Source of the DNA: Planctomycetota bacterium
Lineage (GTDB): Bacteria; Planctomycetota; UBA1135; GCA-002686595
Assembly (NCBI GenBank): GCA_014238415.1
Contig: JABABA010000006.1
Location: forward strand, 85,733 to 149,732
DNA length: 64,000 nucleotides
Direction of reading: 5' to 3'
Part shown: piece by piece, positions 27,925 to 35,402 of the stretch
How the letters are laid out: each line of letters begins with the position of its first letter
Position numbering within the stretch: the stretch's first letter is position 1
Program-made: the position numbers and the translations under genes
Notes under the pieces: model-generated
Databases searched by the model: none
What the model was told of the DNA's origin: nothing
The model's input: only the letters and a program-made list of their open reading frames with translations

Positions 27925-28824
27925 ATGGAACGGATTCTCGACATGTGGGTTGGGGTTGAACTCCAGCCGCGCTCCCAAGAAGTCAGCCAGGGTTCCCGTG
28001 GTGCCTTCAATCAGGCCTTGGCATTGGCGGGTCAGGTGGGTGCGCGCGTCACGATCATGCACTCCACATGGCACGAGGGCCGCACGGTGCCCATCGGTGA
28101 TGCGGGCAAGGCGGCTCTCGACGCCATGGTCACGGAGGCGATTGGAGCGGGCTTGAGAACACGGCTTGAGGTCACCGATCAACGCCCCTGGCTGGCCCTG
28201 CTGCGGGCTGCTCTCAACGAGTCAGCCGACTTGATCCTCGTGGGCAAGCGCGATCAGTTGGAGGCACCCAGCGGCCGACGCCTGGGAAGCGTGGCCACGA
28301 AACTCGTGCGCAAATGTCCCGCGCCGGTTTGGGTGGTCAAGCCAGGGCATGATCTGGAGCACAAGCTGATCCTTGTGGCGACGGACCTGACCGGCGTCGG
28401 AGATCAGGCCCTGCGCTGGGCGGCTTCTCTTGCTCGCTGGCGCGGAGCTGCGCTGCACATTGTTCACGCCTGGCGGCACGATTCAGATGCGCAAGATCGC
28501 TTCCAGGGGGATGACCCTGAGGCCTGGCAGGAGGAGCTTTCAAACCTGCGGGAGGAAACCAGGGTCGCGGTTCTGGAACGCTGCGGGAACTTGGATTTGT
28601 CCGCGCCGCCCACAGTGCATCTTTCGCGTAAGAGTCCAGCCCGTGCCATCAAGGAAACAGTCGGGCACCTGGTGCCGGATCTGCTGGTCCTGGGCAGTTT
28701 GTCCCGGGCTGGTCGCGCTGGTATTTTTGTGGGTGAGACTGCTGAGCGCCTGATGGGGAGGCTGGGCTGCTCCTTGCTGGTACTCAAGCCTGATGGCTTT
28801 GAATGCCCCGTTGCGGCGGACTAG
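27925..28824 (+). CDS. Double-domain universal stress protein (UspA family)
   Basis: A 299-residue protein with two Usp domains in tandem. Domain 1 (residues about 8-140) ends in the ATP-binding type motif LVGKRDQLEAPSGRRLGSVA, then KLVRKCPAPVWVV. Domain 2 (about 148-295) has ILVATDLTGVGDQALRWAAS at its start and VLGSLSRAGRAGIFVGETAE, then RLMGRLGCSLLVLK, at its end. Both keep the G-x2-G-x9-G-S/T-like loop only approximately, so nucleotide binding is likely but not certain. The ATG at 27925 was chosen as the first compatible with domain 1; a -10-like TAGACT lies at 27858. Its TAG stop interlocks with the TAG stop of the convergent aldolase (CTAG). Confidence 0.82.
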   Translation: MERILDMWVGVELQPRSQEVSQGSRGAFNQALALAGQVGARVTIMHSTWHEGRTVPIGDAGKAALDAMVTEAIGAGLRTRLEVTDQRPWLALLRAALNESADLILVGKRDQLEAPSGRRLGSVATKLVRKCPAPVWVVKPGHDLEHKLILVATDLTGVGDQALRWAASLARWRGAALHIVHAWRHDSDAQDRFQGDDPEAWQEELSNLREETRVAVLERCGNLDLSAPPTVHLSRKSPARAIKETVGHLVPDLLVLGSLSRAGRAGIFVGETAERLMGRLGCSLLVLKPDGFECPVAAD

Positions 28825-29540
28825 TTGCCCTCTTGGGGCAGGCCGCAGCCGGTTTCCAATGTATTGCGCTGGGTGATGCCCAGGGCTGAGCGCGTGGCCA
28901 GGAGTTTCTGCACAGCTTCCGGGGGCAGGGGATCGAGGCCGCCTTTGGCAGTGTGCGCCAGCCACAGAATGCGCGCGGTGTGTTCCAGCATGTCGAGCTT
29001 CTTGAATGCTTCCATCAGGTTGGTACCCAGGGTCACCGAGCCGTGGTTCTTCATCATCACAGTATCGGAGCAGCGTACGATTTCGCGGATTGTCTCTGGC
29101 AGCTCCGGCGTACCCGGTGTGCCGAAAGGAGCCGTGGGGATTCCTCCGATGGTCACGATCACCTCTGGGATGACCGGCATCTGCAGATCGATGCCTGCGA
29201 TGGTCATGGCCACCGCGTGGGGTGGGTGGGCGTGCAGGATGGCCCGCACATCCGGGCGCTCCTCATAGGCCACCATGTGTATGCCGATTTCGCTGGAGGG
29301 CTTGGGCCCCACGGGTGAGGGAGTGCCGTCTGGATTGAGTTTGGCGATCTGGTGCGGGTTGAGAAAGCCCTTCATGCTGCCGGTGGGCGTCACCAAAATT
29401 GAACCATCCCGCATGCGGGCAGAAATATTGCCATCGGCGGCGACCACTGTGCCGCGGCTATAGCACAACTCCCCGATTTTGCAGATAGCGGTGCGCAGTC
29501 GGGCTTCTTCGTCGCTCCAGGCGGGATCGGATGGTTGCAT
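28821..29540 (-). CDS. Class II aldolase, L-fuculose-phosphate-aldolase-like (microcompartment-associated)
   Basis: A 239-residue zinc aldolase of the FucA/AraD group. Zinc ligands are seen in AILHAHPPHAVAMT and in VMMKNHGSVTLGTNLMEAFK, and the catalytic glutamate is probably the E of PKPSSEIGIHMVAYEE. The N terminus (LCYSRGTVVAADGNISARMR) matches the family. In PVM-type microcompartments of Planctomycetes and Verrucomicrobia such an aldolase cleaves fuculose- or rhamnulose-1-phosphate to DHAP and lactaldehyde inside the shell. Here it is the last gene of an operon with three shell-vertex proteins. The tail after residue 205 (LPPEAVQKLLATRSALG) is a short amphipathic helix that could be an encapsulation peptide; that is a guess. 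Confidence 0.85.
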   Translation of the reverse strand: MQPSDPAWSDEEARLRTAICKIGELCYSRGTVVAADGNISARMRDGSILVTPTGSMKGFLNPHQIAKLNPDGTPSPVGPKPSSEIGIHMVAYEERPDVRAILHAHPPHAVAMTIAGIDLQMPVIPEVIVTIGGIPTAPFGTPGTPELPETIREIVRCSDTVMMKNHGSVTLGTNLMEAFKKLDMLEHTARILWLAHTAKGGLDPLPPEAVQKLLATRSALGITQRNTLETGCGLPQEGN

Positions 29541-29559
29541 TGGATTAGCTTGCTGTGTG

Positions 29560-29868
29560 TCAGGGCTGCTGGATCTGGCGGTGGTCGTAGGTCAGCTTGC
29601 CCTCTACTTCCACCGCATCGACGAAGCCCACTATGAGAGATTTGATCGGTGCGCTGGGGTCCTTGAGGATCTGGCGGCCGGAGTTGCCCTCGTCGATCAT
29701 CAGCACCCGGTCACCAACACCTGCTCCAACCTTGTCCAGGGCAATACGCGTCTTGCCCGTGGCCTTGCCGTCGGGCGTGACCGGGCGCACCATCAGGAGG
29801 GTGAAGCCATCGAGGGCCTTGACTTGTACGGGGGAGACCACCGTGCCAATCACATCCGCCAGAATCAT
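29560..29868 (-). CDS. Bacterial microcompartment vertex protein (EutN/CcmL, BMC-P) copy 1
   Basis: A 102-residue EutN/CcmL-family protein that forms pentamers capping the vertices of a microcompartment shell. The pattern is MILADVIGTVVSPVQVKALD, then FTLLMVRPVT, the loop VGAGVGDRVLMIDEGNSGRQ and the closing SLIVGFVDAVEVEGK, all as in the family. Its ATG overlaps the stop of the next copy upstream (ATGA), and the aldolase begins 19 bases after its stop. It is closest in length to the canonical form. PVM loci normally carry three BMC-P genes, and this is one of the set. Confidence 0.93.
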   Translation of the reverse strand: MILADVIGTVVSPVQVKALDGFTLLMVRPVTPDGKATGKTRIALDKVGAGVGDRVLMIDEGNSGRQILKDPSAPIKSLIVGFVDAVEVEGKLTYDHRQIQQP

Positions 29869-30170
29869 CGTGAAGGCTCCAGGTCTGAAGCCAGGTCGCG
29901 ATTGCCGACTACTGCCTGTTCCACAAAGCCCAGGATGGTGGCGTCCACCGGTACAAAGGTCTCGTCGGGCAGAGCCAGGGCTGCTTCTCGCCCATCCACA
30001 TAGTGGATCAGATCACCAGGGCCGCTGGAGATTGCGCTGCAAGCCACCAAGCTGTCGCCCATGGGGGCGCCGGTTTCGTCCAGAGGCTGCACGATTTGCA
30101 AGGGCACTCCCTCGAGCCCCTCGTACTGCTGAGTGGCGACCACGCGCCCGGTTACTCGGCCCAGGTACAT
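29865..30170 (-). CDS. Bacterial microcompartment vertex protein (EutN/CcmL, BMC-P) copy 2
   Basis: A 101-residue paralogue of the flanking vertex proteins. It begins MYLGRVTGRVVATQQYEGLE and has VPLQIVQPLDETGAP, SSGPGDLIHYVDGREAALAL and VPVDATILGFVEQAVVG. It diverges clearly from copies 1 and 3, so the three are not recent duplicates and may occupy different vertices or contact different shell tiles. It is translationally coupled to copy 1 and separated from copy 3 by four bases. Confidence 0.92.
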   Translation of the reverse strand: MYLGRVTGRVVATQQYEGLEGVPLQIVQPLDETGAPMGDSLVACSAISSGPGDLIHYVDGREAALALPDETFVPVDATILGFVEQAVVGNRDLASDLEPSR

Positions 30171-30174
30171 GCTC

Positions 30175-30471
30175 TCATTCGCTCCACTTCTCGTAGACGT
30201 TGCTGCCGTCCTGATCCCAGGAATCTACAATCGCCATGACCACGGCGTCGCAGGGACGGTCTTTGGTCAAGGTGGTCTGGCGCGCACTGGAGCCCGTGGC
30301 GTAGAGCACCAGGTCTCCCGGGCCCGCGCCTACCGCGTCCACGGCGATGACGTATTGGTCCTTTGGCTTGTTTTCGTGGTTGTGCACCTGGCACACCAGA
30401 AGTTTGTGGTCGCGCAGACCCTCGTCTTTTTGGGTGGCCACCAGGCTGCCGATGATCTTCGCAATTTGCAT
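30175..30471 (-). CDS. Bacterial microcompartment vertex protein (EutN/CcmL, BMC-P) copy 3
   Basis: A 98-residue vertex protein beginning MQIAKIIGSLVATQKDEGLR and continuing KLLVCQVHNHENKP, VGAGPGDLVLYATGSSARQT and AVVMAIVDSWDQDG. The start was set at 30471, where the family begins; the frame extends upstream only antisense inside the SurA-like gene. The SurA-like stop is 11 bases upstream, so all three shell genes plus the aldolase probably share its transcript. No hexameric (BMC-H) or trimeric shell gene lies in the window. Confidence 0.93.
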   Translation of the reverse strand: MQIAKIIGSLVATQKDEGLRDHKLLVCQVHNHENKPKDQYVIAVDAVGAGPGDLVLYATGSSARQTTLTKDRPCDAVVMAIVDSWDQDGSNVYEKWSE

Positions 30472-30482
30472 GGGTCTAGATT

Positions 30483-31931
30483 CTACAGGTCGAGCCAGGT
30501 GGAAACCGCTGCCCGAGGCAGGGCATCGCTCACCAGGCGTCGGCGCAGTTCCTGGTGGACGTGGTCGCGCATCTCTTCCCAGGTGGGCAGGGGGCGATAT
30601 GCGCCGATTTGGAGCAACAAGACCCCGCCCTGGAGGCGCAGAGGGCCCAGCAGAGAGCCCTCTGGTGATTCCTTGTCCTTGTCGATATGGGCCCAAAGAG
30701 CCGCGCGCACGGTCTCGGGGACCAGCCGCGAGCCCCTCGTGATGATGCCCAGATACCCCTTGCGCTCCCGGCTGGCGGGCTCGTCCGAGTGCAGCCCTAC
30801 CAGGCGTTCGAAGTCCTTGGGGCTGGCGATCTGTGCCTTCATTGCTTCGAGCTCCGATTCGGCCGCCTCAAAAGTTCGTGGATTGAGTTCATTGGCAAAG
30901 CGGGCAGCGCTCAGCACCAGAACGCTGATGGCATGGCCTTCTCCGTGCAGGCTGTCGAAGAGGTTGCGCTCTTCCTCATAGACCGCGCGCAGTTCTGCGT
31001 CCCCATGGGTGCGGTCCACGAAGAGGTGCGCCATGGCTGCTGCGCGGATCGCCGGGTCCCGGCGCACGGTAGCCAGAGAAAGTCCCTGGGCTTTGAGCAG
31101 CTGCTCGTAGGCGACTCCCTGAAAGTTGCTGTTGGCCTCCACTTCTTTTCGTCGTCGGGCGATCTCGGTGTCTACTGCAGCTTCGACGGCGTCTGGAGCC
31201 AGGTCTGGCAAGCGCGCAGCGATGCGTTCAACGAGCAGCAACTCGTAGCAGGCCTCCCGTAGTTGATCGGAGGGCAGGCTTGTGCGCAGGTACTCCCCAA
31301 AGGTCTGACGTGAAATCAAATGTGGACCGATCGTCAGTACTGTTCCATCGCTCCAGGGGTATACGCCTTTTTTTTGTTCCAGGCTATCCACGACCCCATT
31401 CAGCCAGTGGGTTTGTTGTTCCCCGCTGATAGGATCATCCGGGCCCAATCCTAAAGCCTTGCGAGCCAGGCGTTCGTGCAGCACCGACAGGCGCAGGTGT
31501 CGTTGAAAGGTCTTGCGCTCGATGCCCTGTTGTTCAAGGTAGTCCGTCAGACTGTCCGCCGTGCCGCTGGAAATGATCTGTTCCTCCAGGGTCCGCCAGC
31601 GTTGATTGAGGTCCGCCCGACTGGCGGTGATTCCCTCACTCTTGGCGAGGTCTTGCACCACCACCAACTGAGCAAGGGCCGCGAGGGTGTCCTGACCCAG
31701 AGGTGAGTTCCCATGGCGGGCCAGCAGAAGGTCATCGAGTTCTGCGAAGGTCAAGCGGCAGTCGGGACCGATGGCCGCCAGTTCGACTCCCAGGCGCGGC
31801 TTGTCCGGCTGCTGTTTGGGAGGCACACTGGGAGCGGGCGGCGTAGGCCGTCCCTGGTCAGGTTGCTGGGCCGCAAGCTGCCCCGGAGCCAGGGCTGTTA
31901 GCGCCAGAAGGCAGGCAAGCTGTGCTTTCAT
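30483..31931 (-). CDS. SurA-like periplasmic foldase with parvulin domain
   Basis: A 482-residue exported protein with signal peptide MKAQLACLLALTALAPGQLAA, a proline-rich linker, then a helical chaperone region (residues about 55-330). This region has two SurA_N-like segments, LTFAELDDLLLARHGNSPL and LTIGPHLISRQTFGEYLRTS. A PpiC/parvulin-like domain follows at about 345-460 (LEAMKAQIASPKDFERLVGL, then SRERKGYLGIITRGSRLVP). Parvulins isomerise peptidyl-prolyl bonds and help outer-membrane or secreted proteins fold. It sits upstream of the three microcompartment vertex genes with an 11-base gap, an unexpected partner for cytosolic shells; read-through may be fortuitous. Confidence 0.75.
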   Translation of the reverse strand: MKAQLACLLALTALAPGQLAAQQPDQGRPTPPAPSVPPKQQPDKPRLGVELAAIGPDCRLTFAELDDLLLARHGNSPLGQDTLAALAQLVVVQDLAKSEGITASRADLNQRWRTLEEQIISSGTADSLTDYLEQQGIERKTFQRHLRLSVLHERLARKALGLGPDDPISGEQQTHWLNGVVDSLEQKKGVYPWSDGTVLTIGPHLISRQTFGEYLRTSLPSDQLREACYELLLVERIAARLPDLAPDAVEAAVDTEIARRRKEVEANSNFQGVAYEQLLKAQGLSLATVRRDPAIRAAAMAHLFVDRTHGDAELRAVYEEERNLFDSLHGEGHAISVLVLSAARFANELNPRTFEAAESELEAMKAQIASPKDFERLVGLHSDEPASRERKGYLGIITRGSRLVPETVRAALWAHIDKDKESPEGSLLGPLRLQGGVLLLQIGAYRPLPTWEEMRDHVHQELRRRLVSDALPRAAVSTWLDL

Positions 31932-31990
31932 TGCCCCTTATGGTAGCGCCAGGGGGGCCCTGGAGGCCCCATTCTGGCAGCCCAGGTGAC

Positions 31991-33601
31991 CTACATGAGA
32001 CCATCGAAGGCCGCTGCTTCACACCGCAGGGGCTGTCGGTTGATGAGGTGTACGGCACGCAGGACCCGCGCCAGGGCACGATGGTAGTCTCTGGCGAAAG
32101 TTTCGCTGGAGCGCGCTTCCACGCGCGCGTTGCGTGCATCCTCCTTCTGGATGTTCCATTGGGGCTCGTCACCCTCGGCATCCCTCAAGGTCGCGTGAAT
32201 GGGAGTCCCCACATGCACGGTGAACTGGTTGAATCGCACTCGGTCAATCATGGGCGCGTGTTCTTCCAGGAAGCGCGCAGTCAGCAAGAGGTCTTCAGAG
32301 GTCTCGCTTGGGTAGCCTCTGAACATGGTGCACCGTACGCTCAGACCCGCCCCATGGGCGTTGTGGATGAATTGGCTGTTGGCTTCCACGTTGCAACCCT
32401 TGTCCATCAGATCGAGCAGCCGTTGGCTGCCTGATTCCAGGCCAAAGCTGATCCGGCGCAGACCCGCCGAGGCGGCTGCCTTGAGTTCGGCGGCACTGAT
32501 TCCATTGTCTTTGCGGCAATCCACGTGCACCGTCGCGATCCACTGGGCGCCGGGGATTCGGGTTTGGATGTTCTCCACCAACCCGCGAAATGTGTCTGGG
32601 TCCGAGTTGAGCTTGAGGTCCATGAACTGAAAGTTCTTGGTATGGTTGCGACGGGAGAGCTCTTCCATCTCTCGCATCACCGCTTGCCAGGGCCGGCTGC
32701 GAAACGTGCGGCCTGCGGTGGTTATCACGTCGCTGCAGAACGTGCAGCGGCCCCATTGGCAGCCCCTGCCTGCCAAGATGGGGATTATCCGCACCGGGTA
32801 GCGATCCCAGGGGAAGTCGCTGTAATCTGGTATCGGAGCGCGATCAAGTCCACGGAGGGGAGGGGCCACTCCACTGCTGCGGCCATTCGCCAGGGTCACT
32901 CCTGGGAATTGCAGCAGGTCTTCTCCGTTGGCTGTGGCGGCGACGATGGCTGGCAGGGAGCGATCCACTTCTGCGCCGATAATGGCGGTCAAGCCCGGGA
33001 TTTCAAGCCATTCGTTTGCGGTTGCGCTGAGGTTGAAGAGCGGTCCTCCCACGAGCAGGGGGATTTTCGCTTCTTGCGCAAGCCGACCGATCATTCTTAC
33101 CGTGGGATAGTGGCGCAGGTAGGCTGAGAGCAGCAGCACATCGGGTTTGCGATCAAGGGCGCGTGTGGTTTCCAACAGGGTGCGTCGATGTGGCCGTCCC
33201 TCTCCCCATGCATGCAGCTTGCGTCCCCAATTGCGCAGCGGACGCAGGACTCTCCAGCGGGAGAGATGAAGTCTTCGTTGCCAATCATCCCAGAAGGTCT
33301 CCTGGTGTTCTCGTTGCAGGGCGAGCACATCATGTGCGAGAGGAGAAAGTAATTCGACCTCGTGGCCTGCCTCGCGCAGGGCACCAACCAGGATGCCCAC
33401 ACTGAGCGTCGGAAACGAGGCAGAGTTGTGCAGGTCCACGACCAGGCTGCGGGTTTGGGTGCGGCCGTGGGGGACTCGCTGAGCGCGCAGCCAGGAGTTG
33501 GGCTGCGAGGAGGACGACCGAGTGTCTGGGTCGATGGGAGTGAGTTTGTGATCGAGTTGGTTCACTAGAGTGCGATGGTGGTTTGGGAGCTGGCGAGGCA
33601 C
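31991..33601 (-). CDS. B12-binding radical SAM protein
   Basis: About 536 residues. The N-terminal half has a cobalamin-binding-like Rossmann domain (VVDLHNSASFPTLSVGILVG, then LREAGHEVELLSPL, and later VLLLSAYLRHYPTVRMIGRL and PLLVGGPLFNLSA). The central radical SAM domain has the cluster motif GRGCQWGRCTFCSDV, a C-x4-C-x2-C variant of C-x3-C-x2-C, plus FMDLKLNSDPD and RISFGLESGSQRLLDLMDKG. The substrate is unknown; this subgroup includes methyltransferases and RiPP-modifying enzymes. The start is uncertain: GTG 33601 is the longest, but the first 45 residues are low-complexity and the true start may be just before RSLVVDLHN. No RiPP precursor was recognised nearby. Confidence 0.8.
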   Translation of the reverse strand: MPRQLPNHHRTLVNQLDHKLTPIDPDTRSSSSQPNSWLRAQRVPHGRTQTRSLVVDLHNSASFPTLSVGILVGALREAGHEVELLSPLAHDVLALQREHQETFWDDWQRRLHLSRWRVLRPLRNWGRKLHAWGEGRPHRRTLLETTRALDRKPDVLLLSAYLRHYPTVRMIGRLAQEAKIPLLVGGPLFNLSATANEWLEIPGLTAIIGAEVDRSLPAIVAATANGEDLLQFPGVTLANGRSSGVAPPLRGLDRAPIPDYSDFPWDRYPVRIIPILAGRGCQWGRCTFCSDVITTAGRTFRSRPWQAVMREMEELSRRNHTKNFQFMDLKLNSDPDTFRGLVENIQTRIPGAQWIATVHVDCRKDNGISAAELKAAASAGLRRISFGLESGSQRLLDLMDKGCNVEANSQFIHNAHGAGLSVRCTMFRGYPSETSEDLLLTARFLEEHAPMIDRVRFNQFTVHVGTPIHATLRDAEGDEPQWNIQKEDARNARVEARSSETFARDYHRALARVLRAVHLINRQPLRCEAAAFDGLM

Positions 33602-33801
33602 TCACTTGGTCTTCTCTCTTGACCAGTTGAGCTTTCTTACGGACGTGCACGTGAGCTTACCCTAGTTGCGAGATTCTTGGGCAAAGATAGAAAGTTGCAA
33701 ATCTAGTGCGTGCGCGGCGGGGGCACTGCTCAGGCTCCTGCGTCTGCCCTGCAACCCGTCCAGATCGAGCCCAGCCATGCCGGTTCCTGATTTGCTCGCG
33801 C

Positions 33802-33807
33802 TAGGAT
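33802..33807 (+). promoter_or_regulatory. Putative -10 hexamer for a leaderless transcript of the sulfatase-fold gene
   Basis: TAGGAT ends six bases before the ATG at 33814, so transcription would begin at or next to the start codon. No ribosome site is visible between. Motif-level evidence only. Confidence 0.28.
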
Positions 33808-33813
33808 ACCCCC

Positions 33814-35388
33814 ATGGGTCGAGACCACATTCTGCCAACGCCATGGGTACTGGCTTTCTTGCTGGGGCTTGTGGGCTGCGGCGTTGAGCCGCGCTCACGC
33901 ACAGTCGTGGTCGTAGTCTTTGATGCTTTGCATGCGGGGCATGTGCACCATCTGGGGTACGAGCGTGAGACCACGCCAAATCTGGATCGGTTGGCGCAGG
34001 AGGGCGTGACATTCTTGCGGGCCCTTGCACCCGCTCCCTACACAGTGGCCAGCACCGCGAGTCTGATGACCGGGTTGGTGCCGCAGCGCCACCGGGTTCT
34101 GCGATCCTTTGGCAGCCATCTGAAGCCGATCGGGGTGACGCTTGCCGAGACATTGCATGATGCTGGCTGGCAGTGTTTTGGAGCAACGGGCAACGCCAAC
34201 GCGGGCAAATTGACCGGGATCACCGGCGGCTTTGATCAGTGGGTAGAAGCCTACGAGGGCAAGGGCCCCGGAGATGCGCCCTTCCTGCCCCGCGGGGACG
34301 GCACGTTTGTGCACATGGTTGCTCCTGATTGGTGGGTGGGGCATCTGAAGGACATTTTGGAGCAACGCGATCCAAAGCGCGATGCGTTCATCTACCTGCA
34401 TGTGTTGCAACCACACTCACCCTATGCGCCGCCCGAGCGATTGCTTGCTCGCTTCGCAGATCCGGACTACATCAGCAGTTGGTCTGATGAGAAGGAGCCC
34501 ACTGGTTTCAGGGCCGGCTCCACCAGTCCACTGGTGCGCGCGAACAAGGGCCAGATTCCAATGAATGACGCGGACCGGGAGTACACCCGGGCCCTCTACG
34601 ACGCGAGCCTTCTGTGGGGAGACGAGGCCCTGGGCAACATGATCTCTCTCCTGCGCGATCAGGGCGTCTGGGATTCCTCCTGGCTGGTGGTGACCAGCGA
34701 TCATGGGGAGGCGTTCTGGCAGCACGGACTCTGGGGTCACAACGATCATCTCTATGAGGAGATGCTGCATGTGCCCCTGGTGGTGCGGGCTCCCGGCGAT
34801 ACCCTGCCCAAGGGCACTCGGGTGACGGGATTGGTCTCGCCGATGGACCTTTTTCCCAGCTTCATGCAGTGGTTTGATCTGCCCCTGGTACCTGATCTTG
34901 ACGGCCAGCCCCTGGACCCGGTGATTCGTGGGTCGGTGGCCAAGAACCGTTCCATGGTGCTGCAGACCAATGGCAATCGGCCTGATGTGGGGCGTACGGG
35001 GGAGACCACCAAGCTGATTGTTGGCCATGGGGAGGGGCAAGGGGAGTTGCAGGTGCAGCGCTATGACCTGAGGCAGGATCCCGGGGAACAGAGCCCCCTC
35101 GAAGGGCAGCCAGACGAGCAGGTGCTGGCGCGCCTCGTTGCCTTGATGGGCTCATTGGAGGGCTACATCGCCAAGGAATTTGAGCGTGCAGAGCACAAGC
35201 GGGCCTTGCGCGCCCATCTTGAATTGCAACTCGCCAGCGAACTTGCCCTGGACCAGGCCATGCAGGCTCTGGGCCTCAAGATTCCAGTGGGACACGCCCA
35301 ACGGGAACTGCGCGCAGTGGCGGGGGATCTGGCTGATGTGTCGGCCTTGCTTGAGGCACTCGGTTATGGCGGCGACACGGAAGATTAG
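33814..35388 (+). CDS. Sulfatase-superfamily lipoprotein lacking the formylglycine cysteine
   Basis: A 524-residue lipoprotein (lipobox LVGCG near residue 22) of the alkaline-phosphatase/sulfatase fold. Metal-site motifs are TVVVVVFDALHAGHVHHLGY with the first aspartate, and VVTSDHGEAFWQHGLWGHND. The segment that should carry C-x-P-S-R is PAPYTVASTASLMTGLVPQR, with no cysteine and no C/S-x-P-x-R; the nucleophile would be Thr or Ser. It may thus be a phosphodiesterase or phosphotransferase and not a sulfatase. The last 80 residues are a helical extension (LEGYIAKEFERAEHKRALRA). A -10-like TAGGAT ends six bases before the ATG, suggesting a leaderless transcript. Confidence 0.78.
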   Translation: MGRDHILPTPWVLAFLLGLVGCGVEPRSRTVVVVVFDALHAGHVHHLGYERETTPNLDRLAQEGVTFLRALAPAPYTVASTASLMTGLVPQRHRVLRSFGSHLKPIGVTLAETLHDAGWQCFGATGNANAGKLTGITGGFDQWVEAYEGKGPGDAPFLPRGDGTFVHMVAPDWWVGHLKDILEQRDPKRDAFIYLHVLQPHSPYAPPERLLARFADPDYISSWSDEKEPTGFRAGSTSPLVRANKGQIPMNDADREYTRALYDASLLWGDEALGNMISLLRDQGVWDSSWLVVTSDHGEAFWQHGLWGHNDHLYEEMLHVPLVVRAPGDTLPKGTRVTGLVSPMDLFPSFMQWFDLPLVPDLDGQPLDPVIRGSVAKNRSMVLQTNGNRPDVGRTGETTKLIVGHGEGQGELQVQRYDLRQDPGEQSPLEGQPDEQVLARLVALMGSLEGYIAKEFERAEHKRALRAHLELQLASELALDQAMQALGLKIPVGHAQRELRAVAGDLADVSALLEALGYGGDTED

Positions 35389-35402
35389 TTTGGGTCATTT
35401 CG

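Noticed and set aside
33602..33813. RiPP precursor peptide next to the radical SAM gene
   Set aside because: No short frame with a leader-core pattern or ribosome site was found in this 212-base gap on either strand.
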